This document shows positions 1 to 7,990 of a stretch of DNA of 29,146 nt, one piece after another. Position 1 is the first letter of the stretch, and the number at the start of each line of letters is the position of its first letter. Location of the stretch: positions 1 to 29,146 of the forward strand of contig URUI01000020.1 in NCBI GenBank assembly GCA_900551015.1, given 5' to 3'. The notes under the pieces are model-generated. The model did not search any database. It was not told the origin of the DNA and worked only from the letters and a program-made list of their open reading frames with translations. The DNA comes from an uncultured Collinsella sp. (GTDB lineage: Bacteria; Actinomycetota; Coriobacteriia; Coriobacteriales; Coriobacteriaceae). The position numbers were made by a program, and so were the translations under genes.

Positions 1-3
1 GGG

Positions 4-56
4 TGGGGGAAGGGGTGGGGAAAGGTGTTGAAAAATGGGGCGGTTCCCCATATTAT
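4..56 (+). promoter_or_regulatory. mraZ/dcw promoter with MraZ-box-like repeats
   Basis: A near-consensus sigma-70 promoter is visible: TTGAAA at 28-33, a 17-base spacer, and TATTAT at 51-56, which places transcription start near 63. TGGGG occurs at 4-8, 16-20 and 36-40, with a degenerate TGTTG at 26-30. The last three positions (16, 26, 36) are spaced exactly 10 bases apart. MraZ proteins are known to bind TGGGN repeats with 10-bp spacing upstream of their own gene, so autoregulation of the cluster is a reasonable inference. The repeats overlap the -35 box and spacer, a geometry that suits repression. Confidence 0.75.
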
Positions 57-86
57 TGATGACGTCGACAGGCGGGGTGGTTCCCC
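37..86 (+). repeat. Twin 13-nt inverted-repeat motif
   Basis: The motif GGGGYGGTTCCCC occurs at 37-49 and again at 74-86. Each copy is an inverted repeat around a 5-base centre, extended by flanking bases to 6-bp arms (35-51 and 72-88). The first copy covers the promoter spacer and abuts the -10 box; the second lies in the probable 5' leader of mraZ. Their identical core at two positions suggests an operator pair or paired RNA hairpins. No binding protein can be named from sequence alone. Confidence 0.55.
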
Positions 87-124
87 GCGTACGTGCCATC
101 TGAGTAACCGAGGGGAGGGCGCAC

Positions 125-559
125 ATGGGAATGACGGGTGCATACGAGCGCAATCTCGATGCAAAAGGTCGTCTATCCCTGCCTGCACCCCTTCGTGAGG
201 AGCTCGGAGAGCACGTTCGCGTGTTTAAAGCCCTGGATGTCGATGCTCTGTACGTGTTCTCTGCCGAGGCCTTCGATAAGTGGGTCGAAGGACTCTTCGC
301 GGGTCGTGAGGGCCACGAGGGTTTTAACCCGCGTGACATCAACGACCAGAAGCTCATGAGGGCGATCAACAAGCGCACCACGTCGATGGATGTGGACAGC
401 GCGGGTCGTATCGGTCTTTCTGAGTCTCTCCGCAAGCAGGCGAACCTCGACCGCGAGGTCACGGTTGTGGGCAACTACGACCACCTTGAGGTTTGGGACC
501 GCGCTACGGCCGATGAGGACGATGATGACGAGGCCCTGCTGGACCTCTTCTTCTCGTAA
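125..559 (+). CDS. mraZ: Transcriptional regulator MraZ
   Basis: MraZ is the DNA-binding regulator usually encoded first in the division and cell wall cluster. The 144-residue protein has the family's two AbrB/SpoVT-like half domains, each with the D-x-x-G-R signature: DAKGRLSLP near residues 13-21 and DSAGRIGLS near 91-99. The length is typical. ATG at 125 is preceded by a purine-rich GAGGGGAGGG at 110-119. An in-frame ATG at 131 is possible but is spaced worse. The acidic C-terminal stretch (residues 130-138) is longer than in many homologues. The gene lies 20 bases upstream of rsmH, the usual arrangement. It probably represses its own promoter through the TGGGG repeats at 4-40. Confidence 0.95.
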   Translation: MGMTGAYERNLDAKGRLSLPAPLREELGEHVRVFKALDVDALYVFSAEAFDKWVEGLFAGREGHEGFNPRDINDQKLMRAINKRTTSMDVDSAGRIGLSESLRKQANLDREVTVVGNYDHLEVWDRATADEDDDDEALLDLFFS

Positions 560-579
560 GGGCAAGGCACGAGTAACGG

Positions 580-1545
580 ATGGAGCGTGGGATCTTGACA
601 CAAGAATATCGGCATGAACCTGTCATGCTCGGCGAAGTGCTTGAGTCGCTGCAGCTAAAGAGCGGCTCCGTCGTCTGCGACTGCACCCTTGGCGGTGCCG
701 GCCATTCGGTAAAGATGGCCACGCAGGTGGGGGAGACCGGCCTTTTGCTCGGCGTCGATCAGGACGACATGGCCCTCGAGGCCGCTGGCGCCCGTCTGGA
801 CCGCGAGGTTCCCGGCGTACCGCACCAGCTGCTGAAGGGCAACTTCGGCGACTTGGACGAGCTGCTTTGCTCGGCCGAGGTGCCCGGGGTCGATGGCTTC
901 CTGTTCGACTTGGGCGTTTCGTCGCCGCAACTCGATATCCCTGGCAGGGGCTTTTCGTACAACGAGGACGCCCCATTGGACATGCGGATGGATCCGGGTA
1001 ACAACACCTTAAACGCAGCTGAGGTCATCAACACCTATAACGAACACGACCTCGCCCGGATTCTACGCGTCTACGGCGAAGAGAAGTTCGCCTCGCAGAT
1101 CGCACGTGAGATCGTGCGCCGCCGCGAGCATGAACCGATCAAAACCACCGGTCAGTTTGTCGAGATCATCAAGGCTGGTATCCCCGCTGCCGCCCGTCGG
1201 CATGGCGGACACCCAGCCAAGAAAAGTTTCCAGGCCATTCGCATCGAGGTCAATCACGAACTCGATGTGCTCGAGCGAGGGCTTGACGCCGCCACAAGGT
1301 GGCTCAACCCGGGCGGACGCATCTGCGTCATCTCGTATCACTCGCTCGAGGACCGTATCGTAAAGAACCACTTTAAGGAGATGAGCCAGGGGTGCACGTG
1401 TCCGCCGGAGATTCCGGTGTGCGTGTGCGGCAACGTGCCGATACTCAAGGTCATCACCCGCAAACCCCTGGTTGCCCAACCCGATGAGGTTGCGCGCAAC
1501 CCTCGGGCGAGATCAGCCAAGATCCGCGCGGCGCAGCGTCTGTAG
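580..1545 (+). CDS. rsmH: 16S rRNA (cytosine-1402-N4) methyltransferase RsmH
   Basis: RsmH (MraW) uses S-adenosylmethionine to methylate N4 of C1402 in the decoding region of 16S rRNA. The SAM-binding motif CDCTLGGAGHS is at residues 33-43. Further family motifs are FDLGVSSPQLD and SYHSLEDRIVKNHF near the C-terminal third, followed by a cysteine cluster (CTCPPEIPVCVCG). Length is about 321 residues, as usual. The start is uncertain. ATG at 580 gives five extra residues. TTG at 595 has GGAG at 582-585 nine bases upstream and yields an N-terminus (TQEYRHEPVML) that fits the family better. The gene sits between mraZ and the ftsL-like gene. Confidence 0.96.
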   Translation: MERGILTQEYRHEPVMLGEVLESLQLKSGSVVCDCTLGGAGHSVKMATQVGETGLLLGVDQDDMALEAAGARLDREVPGVPHQLLKGNFGDLDELLCSAEVPGVDGFLFDLGVSSPQLDIPGRGFSYNEDAPLDMRMDPGNNTLNAAEVINTYNEHDLARILRVYGEEKFASQIAREIVRRREHEPIKTTGQFVEIIKAGIPAAARRHGGHPAKKSFQAIRIEVNHELDVLERGLDAATRWLNPGGRICVISYHSLEDRIVKNHFKEMSQGCTCPPEIPVCVCGNVPILKVITRKPLVAQPDEVARNPRARSAKIRAAQRL

Positions 1546-1635
1546 ACGTGACCGCGCGATATTGGACCTCCCGCTCGTACCACAAACGAAGCTTAAACAC
1601 ACTACCAACGTACTCGGGATGGGAGGCGGCATATC

Positions 1636-2106
1636 ATGGGCTACAACACCTCAAACGCAGCACTTGCCTATGATATGAACGCCATGCCCGCCTATCGTGA
1701 GACACCGCAGGCTCCTGTTGCTCCCCGCGAGCAGCGCACGCCGCGCTTTGATGTCTACACGGGCGCGGGCCGTCAGGCAAACCAGGCGGTAAGCCCGGTT
1801 TTCATGAGCGTTCTTAAAACGTTTTGCATCATAGCGGCTATCTTCATGACGATCGGTGTCGCCCGTGTGGCGCTCGCCGGCGCTACGGCCCAGGTGCTCA
1901 ACAGCAACGCCGCGCTTACCAACACGCTCGAGAAGGCGACCGATGAGAGCTCAGATTTGGAGGTCATGCATTCGGTCTATGGTGCCGACACGCGCATTCG
2001 CGACCTTGCGGGCGCTTATGGCATGGTGGAGCCCAGCGAGAGCGTTACACTTGATTTTTCGCAGGATGCAGCCGCGGGCGCTAGCTCGACCGCGGCCGCT
2101 CAGTAA
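1636..2106 (+). CDS. FtsL-like septum protein (bitopic membrane protein)
   Basis: This 156-residue protein has a proline-rich cytoplasmic N-terminus, one hydrophobic segment near residues 57-81, and an extracytoplasmic part that begins with a coiled-coil-like stretch (LNSNAALTNTLEKATDES). Size, topology and its place between rsmH and ftsI match FtsL, which helps activate the FtsW-FtsI septal peptidoglycan synthase. FtsL is poorly conserved, so the name rests on position and topology and not on residue motifs. GGGAGG at 1621-1626 precedes the ATG by nine bases. The C-terminal tail is rich in Ala, Ser and Thr. The gene ends 17 bases before ftsI. Confidence 0.7.
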   Translation: MGYNTSNAALAYDMNAMPAYRETPQAPVAPREQRTPRFDVYTGAGRQANQAVSPVFMSVLKTFCIIAAIFMTIGVARVALAGATAQVLNSNAALTNTLEKATDESSDLEVMHSVYGADTRIRDLAGAYGMVEPSESVTLDFSQDAAAGASSTAAAQ

Positions 2107-2123
2107 CAAGACGGTAGCTGAGT

Positions 2124-3992
2124 ATGACAAATGACTATCGCCGCGGTTCCGACGGGGGTCGCGGTTCTGGACGTCCCTCATCGCGGGGACGTTCTGGTTA
2201 TCAAGGAACGGGTCGGCCATCTTACAATGCGAGGCCGTCCTATGGCAATGACCCTGCGTCGCGTCTCCGTGGCTCGAGTGGTCCTCAAATGCATAACACC
2301 AGACCGCGCAAGAGCTCGTCGTCGACCGAATGGCTCACGGGCACGCCGCTGCCCCGTCGTAAAGCCGTCATGGGCTTCATCGGGCTTGGCTTGGGTGTGG
2401 GCATCCTTCGCCTTGCCGACTATCAAATCGTGGAAGCCGATAAGTTACGCGACCGCGCCGATGCACGTCGCTTGCTTGCACAGACGCTGTATGCCAAGCG
2501 CGGTACCATCTATGACCGTAACGGCAACGTGCTGACGTCGTCGGTCGAATGCCGCAACATCGCCGTGAATCCTCAGCTTATCGAGGACGTTGACAAGACG
2601 GTATCGGCACTGGTCAAAGCTACGGGCATCGATAAAAAAACCTGTCGGGATCTCGTTTTGTCCGATGGCACCTGGGTGTATATCAAACGTCAGGTGGACG
2701 AGGACGATGCCGCGGCGCTGGAGAAGAAGAACCTGCCGGGCGTGCTCTTTGAGCAGGCCATGAAGCGCGTGTACCCCTACGGCAACCTGGCATCGCAGGT
2801 GCTTGGCGTGGTAAACGTGGACAACGACGGTCTGACGGGCATCGAAAAACAATACAACAAGCTTTTGACCGGAACCAATGGTTCGCTGGTGCGTGAGCGG
2901 GCGAGGGACGGTAGCTATATCGCGGGCGGCGCCTATAAGAAGGTTGCCGCGGTGGACGGCGTGGACATCGTGACGACGCTCGATGTCAATATCCAGCGTG
3001 CCGCCGAGGACGCCCTGGCCGAGGCGGTCGAAAAGACTAAGGCCAAGAATGGCTCGGCCCTGGTCACCGATCCCACGACGGGCGAGATTCTGGCGGCATG
3101 TTCGTATCCGACATATGACCAGACCGATCTGGAAAACGCCAAGACCGAGGACATGAATTTGCGCCTGGTTACCGATGCCTACGAGCCCGGCTCGGTCTTT
3201 AAGACGCTCGTGGCCGGTGCCGGCTTCGACTTGGGCGCCGTGCGTTCGAGCACGTCGTTTGAGGTCCCGGCGAGCATTAAGGTTGGCGACGGCACCGTTA
3301 CCGACGCCGATAAGCGTGACTACACCATGACCATGGACGTTCGCGAGATGATGCGCCGTTCGTCCAATGTGGGCTTTGTCCTGGTGGGACGCAAGATTGG
3401 TGCCGATGATTTTGCCACCTATGTGGACAAGTGGGGTATCGGTCATAGCTCCGGTGTCGATTTTCCGGGTGAGAGTCTGGGCATCGTCAAGGAGCGCGAC
3501 CAGTACGACGGCGCCACGCTGGGCTCGATGAGCTTTGGCCAGGCGCTGTCCGTCTCGCCGATTGAGGTCGCGCGTGCCGTGGGCGGCATCGCGAACGGCG
3601 GCGTGATGATGACTCCGCACTTCTATAAGTCCAGCAAGGGCGATGAGAAGGACTGGGGCGAAGGCGAGCGTGTGATTTCGGAGGACGCTGCAGCCCAGGT
3701 GACATCGTGCATGCAGACGGTCGTGTCCGAAGGCATGGGCGTCGGCGGTGCGGTTGATGGCTATGACGTGGCGGGCAAGACCGGTACGGCCGAGCGTGCT
3801 GACGAGAACGGCGGTTACCTCAAGGAGAACTACATGTCGTCCTTTATGGGCTTTGCGCCGGCACAATCGCCCAAGGTGCTGTGCTATATCACACTCGATG
3901 GAACGCCGAGTGGCTCGGATGCCGCCGTGGTGCCATTCCAGTCCATTATGGCCAACGCGCTCGACGTGCTGGGTATCCCGCGCACAAAGTAG
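2124..3992 (+). CDS. ftsI: Class B penicillin-binding protein (septal transpeptidase FtsI/PBP3 type)
   Basis: This is the septal peptidoglycan DD-transpeptidase, partner of the FtsW glycosyltransferase. The 622-residue protein has a membrane anchor at about residues 82-98, a PBP dimerisation domain beginning near the RGTIYDRNG motif, and a transpeptidase domain with all three active-site motifs: S357-V-F-K360, S413-S-N415 and K552-T-G554. The first 80 residues, predicted cytoplasmic, are rich in Arg, Gly, Ser and Tyr with repeated GRPS-like units and look disordered; this tail is longer than in most FtsI proteins. No PASTA domain is seen at the C-terminus. The missing murE would normally follow directly. 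Confidence 0.94.
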   Translation: MTNDYRRGSDGGRGSGRPSSRGRSGYQGTGRPSYNARPSYGNDPASRLRGSSGPQMHNTRPRKSSSSTEWLTGTPLPRRKAVMGFIGLGLGVGILRLADYQIVEADKLRDRADARRLLAQTLYAKRGTIYDRNGNVLTSSVECRNIAVNPQLIEDVDKTVSALVKATGIDKKTCRDLVLSDGTWVYIKRQVDEDDAAALEKKNLPGVLFEQAMKRVYPYGNLASQVLGVVNVDNDGLTGIEKQYNKLLTGTNGSLVRERARDGSYIAGGAYKKVAAVDGVDIVTTLDVNIQRAAEDALAEAVEKTKAKNGSALVTDPTTGEILAACSYPTYDQTDLENAKTEDMNLRLVTDAYEPGSVFKTLVAGAGFDLGAVRSSTSFEVPASIKVGDGTVTDADKRDYTMTMDVREMMRRSSNVGFVLVGRKIGADDFATYVDKWGIGHSSGVDFPGESLGIVKERDQYDGATLGSMSFGQALSVSPIEVARAVGGIANGGVMMTPHFYKSSKGDEKDWGEGERVISEDAAAQVTSCMQTVVSEGMGVGGAVDGYDVAGKTGTAERADENGGYLKENYMSSFMGFAPAQSPKVLCYITLDGTPSGSDAAVVPFQSIMANALDVLGIPRTK

Positions 3993-4117
3993 GGGGTTAC
4001 AGTCTTGAGCGTGGTCTGCCGTTTGATCTGAAGGGTGTTCACATGCCCTGCACCACGCGCGCATGGCAGTGGGATACAATACGCCGATAGCATTATTAGG
4101 TTTACAGGGGAGCTGCA

Positions 4118-5542
4118 ATGATAGAGATCGCCGTCAACAACCTCGCGGCCTCAACGGGGGCCCGAACCGTGACGGAAGAAGTCGATCGGGTATGCCGCGG
4201 GTGCGTTATCGACTCGCGCCAGGTCGAGGAAGGGACGATCTTTATCGCCTTCCCCGGCGAAAAGGTCGACGGCAATGATTTTGCCTCCCGTGCCATCGAG
4301 TCGGGTGCCGGTGCCGTCGTGATGACGCGCGAGCCCGATGCCGATCTGGTTTCGCTGGCGCAGGACAAGGGATGCGCCATCTTGCTGACCGACGACCCCG
4401 AGGAGTTCTTGCTGCGCCTGGCGCATGTATATCGCTTGGAGCTTGGCTGCCTGGTCGTCGGCATTACCGGTTCGATTGGCAAGACGACGACCAAGGACGT
4501 GCTCGCCGCCGTGCTCGCCAAGCGTTATCGCGTCTGGGCCACGAAGGGCAATTTCAACAACTTGATCGGCATGCCGCTCACAGTGCTATCCGCTCCGGCC
4601 GATACCGAGGTTCTGGTGCTCGAGATGGGCATGAACCATTTTCATGAGATTGAGCGCCTGTCCCAGTCTGCCAACCCCAATCTCGCCATCGTGAGCAAGA
4701 TCGGAACCTCCCATATTGGTATCCTGGGCAGCCGCGAGAACATCGCCCGCGCCAAGTCCGAGATTGTCCAGGGCATGTGCGCCGCCGGCGACTTCTCGCC
4801 GTTGCTGGTTTTGGGCGGCGAGGACGACTTTACACCGTTCATTCGCGATACGTTCGCCCGGCCTGCGGGTATTGACGTGATGCTGGCCGGTGTCTCGGAC
4901 GACGACGAGGTCCGCGCACGCGACATTCGCGTCGACGACGAGGGCCATCCGGTCTTTACGCTCGACTTTGGTCAGGGCGACACGGTCGATACCATGCTGG
5001 CCATTCCCGGCGTGCAGTCCGTGCCCAATGCCGTCAAGGCCGCCGCGGTCGCCTATCGTCTGGGCGTGACGCCCGTGCAGATCGATGCTGCCTTTAGGGG
5101 CCTTACAATCACCGGTCAACGTCAGGAGATCAAGCGCGCCAAGAGCGGGGCACGCATCATCGACGACTCATATAACGCCAGTGCCGAGTCTATGGCTGCC
5201 GGCCTCGATTTGCTGTGCTCGCTCATCTGTGACGGGTCGCGCATGGCGATCTTGGGGGAGATGGGCGAGATGGGCGACGAGGCTCCCCGCATGCATGAGC
5301 TCGTGGGCGCCTATGCCGCCGCCAAGAAGCTCGACATGCTCGCGTGCGTCGGCGGCGAGCTGGCTCAGCTCATGGCCGACGCCGCACGCATGATGGGTAT
5401 GGATGAGGACCGCATCCAGGTGTTCTCCGATTATCAGCAGGTGCTCGACCACATGGGCGGCGCGCTTGAAAATCATGATGTTGTACTGGTCAAGGGTTCC
5501 CGTTTTGTTGAGCTCGACCGCTTTGTGGAAGGTGTGTGCTAG
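4118..5542 (+). CDS. murF: UDP-N-acetylmuramoyl-tripeptide--D-alanyl-D-alanine ligase MurF
   Basis: MurF adds D-Ala-D-Ala to UDP-MurNAc-tripeptide in the cytoplasm with ATP hydrolysis, completing the pentapeptide precursor. The 474-residue protein has the Mur ligase N-terminal domain with DSRQVEEGTIF near residue 31, the ATP-binding loop GSIGKTTTK at about 118-126 (Lys122), and MGMNHFHEI characteristic of MurF. The C-terminal domain contains DDSYNASAESM. A GGGGAGC ribosome site precedes the ATG. The gene follows a 125-base gap after ftsI, the largest gap in this part of the cluster and the place where murE would be expected. It ends three bases before mraY. Confidence 0.95.
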   Translation: MIEIAVNNLAASTGARTVTEEVDRVCRGCVIDSRQVEEGTIFIAFPGEKVDGNDFASRAIESGAGAVVMTREPDADLVSLAQDKGCAILLTDDPEEFLLRLAHVYRLELGCLVVGITGSIGKTTTKDVLAAVLAKRYRVWATKGNFNNLIGMPLTVLSAPADTEVLVLEMGMNHFHEIERLSQSANPNLAIVSKIGTSHIGILGSRENIARAKSEIVQGMCAAGDFSPLLVLGGEDDFTPFIRDTFARPAGIDVMLAGVSDDDEVRARDIRVDDEGHPVFTLDFGQGDTVDTMLAIPGVQSVPNAVKAAAVAYRLGVTPVQIDAAFRGLTITGQRQEIKRAKSGARIIDDSYNASAESMAAGLDLLCSLICDGSRMAILGEMGEMGDEAPRMHELVGAYAAAKKLDMLACVGGELAQLMADAARMMGMDEDRIQVFSDYQQVLDHMGGALENHDVVLVKGSRFVELDRFVEGVC

Positions 5543-5545
5543 CCC

Positions 5546-6565
5546 ATGTTCGGCAATCCCTCGTATCCTACGTATCAGGCCTTTTTGGGACTTGGCATCG
5601 CTGCCGCCATTGCGTTGCTGCTTATGCCGTGGTGGATCAGGTTGCTGAAGGTCGAGGGTATCGGCCAACAGGTCCGAGCTGACGGCCCCAAGCGTCATTT
5701 GATCAAACAGGGTACGCCCACCATGGGCGGCGTCATCATCCTTGTCGCGATCTCGCTGACCTGCCTGCTGATGGGCAAGCTCACCACCGAGCTCGTGCTC
5801 GTGCTGCTTGCCACGCTGGCCACCGGCGTTCTGGGTCTCATCGACGACCTGACCTCCGTCACGCATGGTCGCTCGCTCGGCCTGACACCTCACGCCAAGA
5901 TGATCGGTCTGACCATCATCTGCGTCACCTTTACCGTGCTCGCCGTCAATTGGTGCGGCGTCGCCCCCGAGATTCGTTTTCCCGGCGGCCTGACGATTGA
6001 CCTCGGTGTTCTTTCGACCACCATCTGCGGCCTTTCGTTTCCGTGGCTCTACATCGTATTTTGCTGGCTGATGATCGCTGGTCTTTCCAATGCGGTGAAC
6101 CTGACCGACGGTCTGGACGGGCTTGCCGGCGGCACTTCCATGATCGCCATGCTCGCCATGGCCGCCATGGCGTTTTTGCACGGTGACGTGAACCTGTCCA
6201 TCTTCTGCACGGCGTGCGCCGGTGCCTGCCTGGTTTTTTTGTGGTTCAATTGCTACCCGGCGAGCATCTTTATGGGCGATACCGGCTCGCTTGCCCTGGG
6301 TGCCGCTTTTGCCTGCACCTCCATCATTACCAACACCGAAGTCGTTTCCCTCATCATCGGCGGTCTGTTTATCGTCGAGACCCTGTCGGTCATGATCCAG
6401 GTTGTCTACTTCCACTTTACGCACAAGCGCGTCTTCCTTATGGCGCCCATTCATCATCATTTCGAAAAGAAGGGCTGGGCCGAGACCAAGGTCGTTATCC
6501 GTTTTTGGATTATCGCCGCGGCCTTTGGCGCCGTTGGCCTCGCCCTGTTCTTCCAGTTGGGATAG
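5546..6565 (+). CDS. mraY: Phospho-N-acetylmuramoyl-pentapeptide-transferase MraY
   Basis: MraY transfers phospho-MurNAc-pentapeptide from UDP to undecaprenyl phosphate, forming lipid I at the inner face of the membrane. The 339-residue protein is strongly hydrophobic with about ten membrane segments. Family motifs are all present: PTMGG, the Mg-binding IDDLTS, NLTDGLDGLAGG, MGDTGSLALG and the histidine-rich APIHHHFEKKG. The start is three bases after the murF stop, with GGAAGGTG inside the end of murF acting as a ribosome site, so translation is probably coupled. Confidence 0.97.
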   Translation: MFGNPSYPTYQAFLGLGIAAAIALLLMPWWIRLLKVEGIGQQVRADGPKRHLIKQGTPTMGGVIILVAISLTCLLMGKLTTELVLVLLATLATGVLGLIDDLTSVTHGRSLGLTPHAKMIGLTIICVTFTVLAVNWCGVAPEIRFPGGLTIDLGVLSTTICGLSFPWLYIVFCWLMIAGLSNAVNLTDGLDGLAGGTSMIAMLAMAAMAFLHGDVNLSIFCTACAGACLVFLWFNCYPASIFMGDTGSLALGAAFACTSIITNTEVVSLIIGGLFIVETLSVMIQVVYFHFTHKRVFLMAPIHHHFEKKGWAETKVVIRFWIIAAAFGAVGLALFFQLG

Positions 6566-6574
6566 TGGTCTTTC

Positions 6575-7981
6575 ATGCCTCTTGCTGATGTCTTTAGCCT
6601 GCTTGTTTTGGGGCAGGGTAAATCCGGTCTCGATGTCGCCCGCTGGGCGTTGGCTCACCCCGAGCGTGTGAGCGCCACGACCGTGTATGGCGGCGGTACC
6701 TCCGAGCCCAATGACGCCACACGTGCGCTCGAGGCGCAGGGCGCGTCGTTTGTCTACGGCACCGAGCAGGTCGAGGGTGCCTATGACGTGTGCGTGACAT
6801 GCCCGGGTATCTCGGAGTTCTCGGCCTTCTTCAAGGCTGGGCGTGAACATGCCGCTCAGATTATGGGCGAGCCCGAGTTTGCCTATCGCCTGTCTCCCCA
6901 AAATTGGATCGCCATCACGGGCACCAACGGCAAGACAACTACCACATCGCTAACCGATTATCTGCTCAAGGCCGCCGGTGAAGCCAGCGTGGCCGTCGGC
7001 AATATCGGTGAGCCGCCGGTGAACGAGGTTGACGGCCGCGCACACAATGAGTGGTTTGTGGCCGAGCTGTCGAGTTATCAGATTGCTACGACCGCCGAGC
7101 TTCATCCTCGCGTGGCGGTGCTGCTCAACATCACGCCCGACCACCTGGGCTGGCACAAGAGCCACAAGAACTATGCGCTTGCCAAGATCAAGTTGTTCGA
7201 GAATATGGTCGACGACGACCTCGTGGTTATCGACGTTGAGGATGCCGGCATCCATGAGTTCGATGAGTACATCTACACACCGTCTCGCCGCATCTGCAAG
7301 GTCGCTTTTGACGAGCCCGAGGGTGCAGACGCCGCCTTTGTGCGCGACGGCAAGATGGTCGTTCGCCTGAAGGGCGTCGAGACTCAGCTTGTCGCCACGT
7401 CCGAGCTCAAGATCTCGGGCCATCACAATGTCATCAACGCCCTTTGTGCCGCCACGGCTGCTCTGGCCGTCGGTGCCGATCCCGAGGGCATTTGCCGCGG
7501 TTTGGCATCGTTCCAGCCGCTCGAACACCGCGTGGAACCCTGCGGCGAGATCGATGGCGTGCGCTACGTCAACGATTCCAAGGCAACGAACACCGATGCG
7601 GTCGAAAAGGCTCTGACGGCGTTTCCCGACGACGATGTGATTTTGCTGCTCGGTGGCCACGATAAGGGCACGCCGCTTGCGGACTTTGCCCGCGTCGTTA
7701 TGGACAACGTGCGCTCGGTCGTTTGCTTTGGAGATGCGCGCGAGCGCTTTACCGCTGCTATGGACGAGGCCGATGTCGATGGTGACGTGGATATCGCCCA
7801 GGCCGATGATCTGCGCGATGCCGTTGACGTTGCCCGCTCGCTCTCGAGCCGCGGCGACGTGATCCTGCTTTCGCCCGCTTGCTCCTCGTTCGACGAGTTC
7901 TCGGGCTACGAGGAGCGCGGTCGCGTGTTTAAGGACTATGTTGCCCAGCTTGCTGCAGCAGCGAAATCGCAAACGGAATAG
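6575..7981 (+). CDS. murD: UDP-N-acetylmuramoylalanine--D-glutamate ligase MurD
   Basis: MurD adds D-glutamate to UDP-MurNAc-L-Ala with ATP. The protein has 468 residues. An N-terminal Rossmann-like domain starts with LLVLGQGKSG and binds the UDP substrate. The ATP loop GTNGKTTTTS begins at G116, with the catalytic-loop lysine at K120. The central motifs NITPDHLGWHKS and HNVINALCA, and the C-terminal VNDSKATNTDAV, are typical. It starts nine bases after mraY and ends nine bases before the preferred ftsW start, so it is part of one tight transcription unit. Confidence 0.97.
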   Translation: MPLADVFSLLVLGQGKSGLDVARWALAHPERVSATTVYGGGTSEPNDATRALEAQGASFVYGTEQVEGAYDVCVTCPGISEFSAFFKAGREHAAQIMGEPEFAYRLSPQNWIAITGTNGKTTTTSLTDYLLKAAGEASVAVGNIGEPPVNEVDGRAHNEWFVAELSSYQIATTAELHPRVAVLLNITPDHLGWHKSHKNYALAKIKLFENMVDDDLVVIDVEDAGIHEFDEYIYTPSRRICKVAFDEPEGADAAFVRDGKMVVRLKGVETQLVATSELKISGHHNVINALCAATAALAVGADPEGICRGLASFQPLEHRVEPCGEIDGVRYVNDSKATNTDAVEKALTAFPDDDVILLLGGHDKGTPLADFARVVMDNVRSVVCFGDARERFTAAMDEADVDGDVDIAQADDLRDAVDVARSLSSRGDVILLSPACSSFDEFSGYEERGRVFKDYVAQLAAAAKSQTE

Positions 7982-7990
7982 GGGTTGCCA

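Noticed and set aside
4075..4080. TACAAT before murF as a separate promoter
   Set aside because: A fair -10 box, but no -35 at any normal spacing; murF is more simply explained by read-through from ftsI.
5168..6901. Very long open frame (about 577 codons) on the - strand opposite murF-murD
   Set aside because: It is antisense to four well-supported genes, has a biased His/Gly/Asp-rich composition typical of shadow frames in GC-rich DNA, and shows no family motif. The same applies to long - strand frames at 2445-4118, 6950-8224 and 14429-15970.
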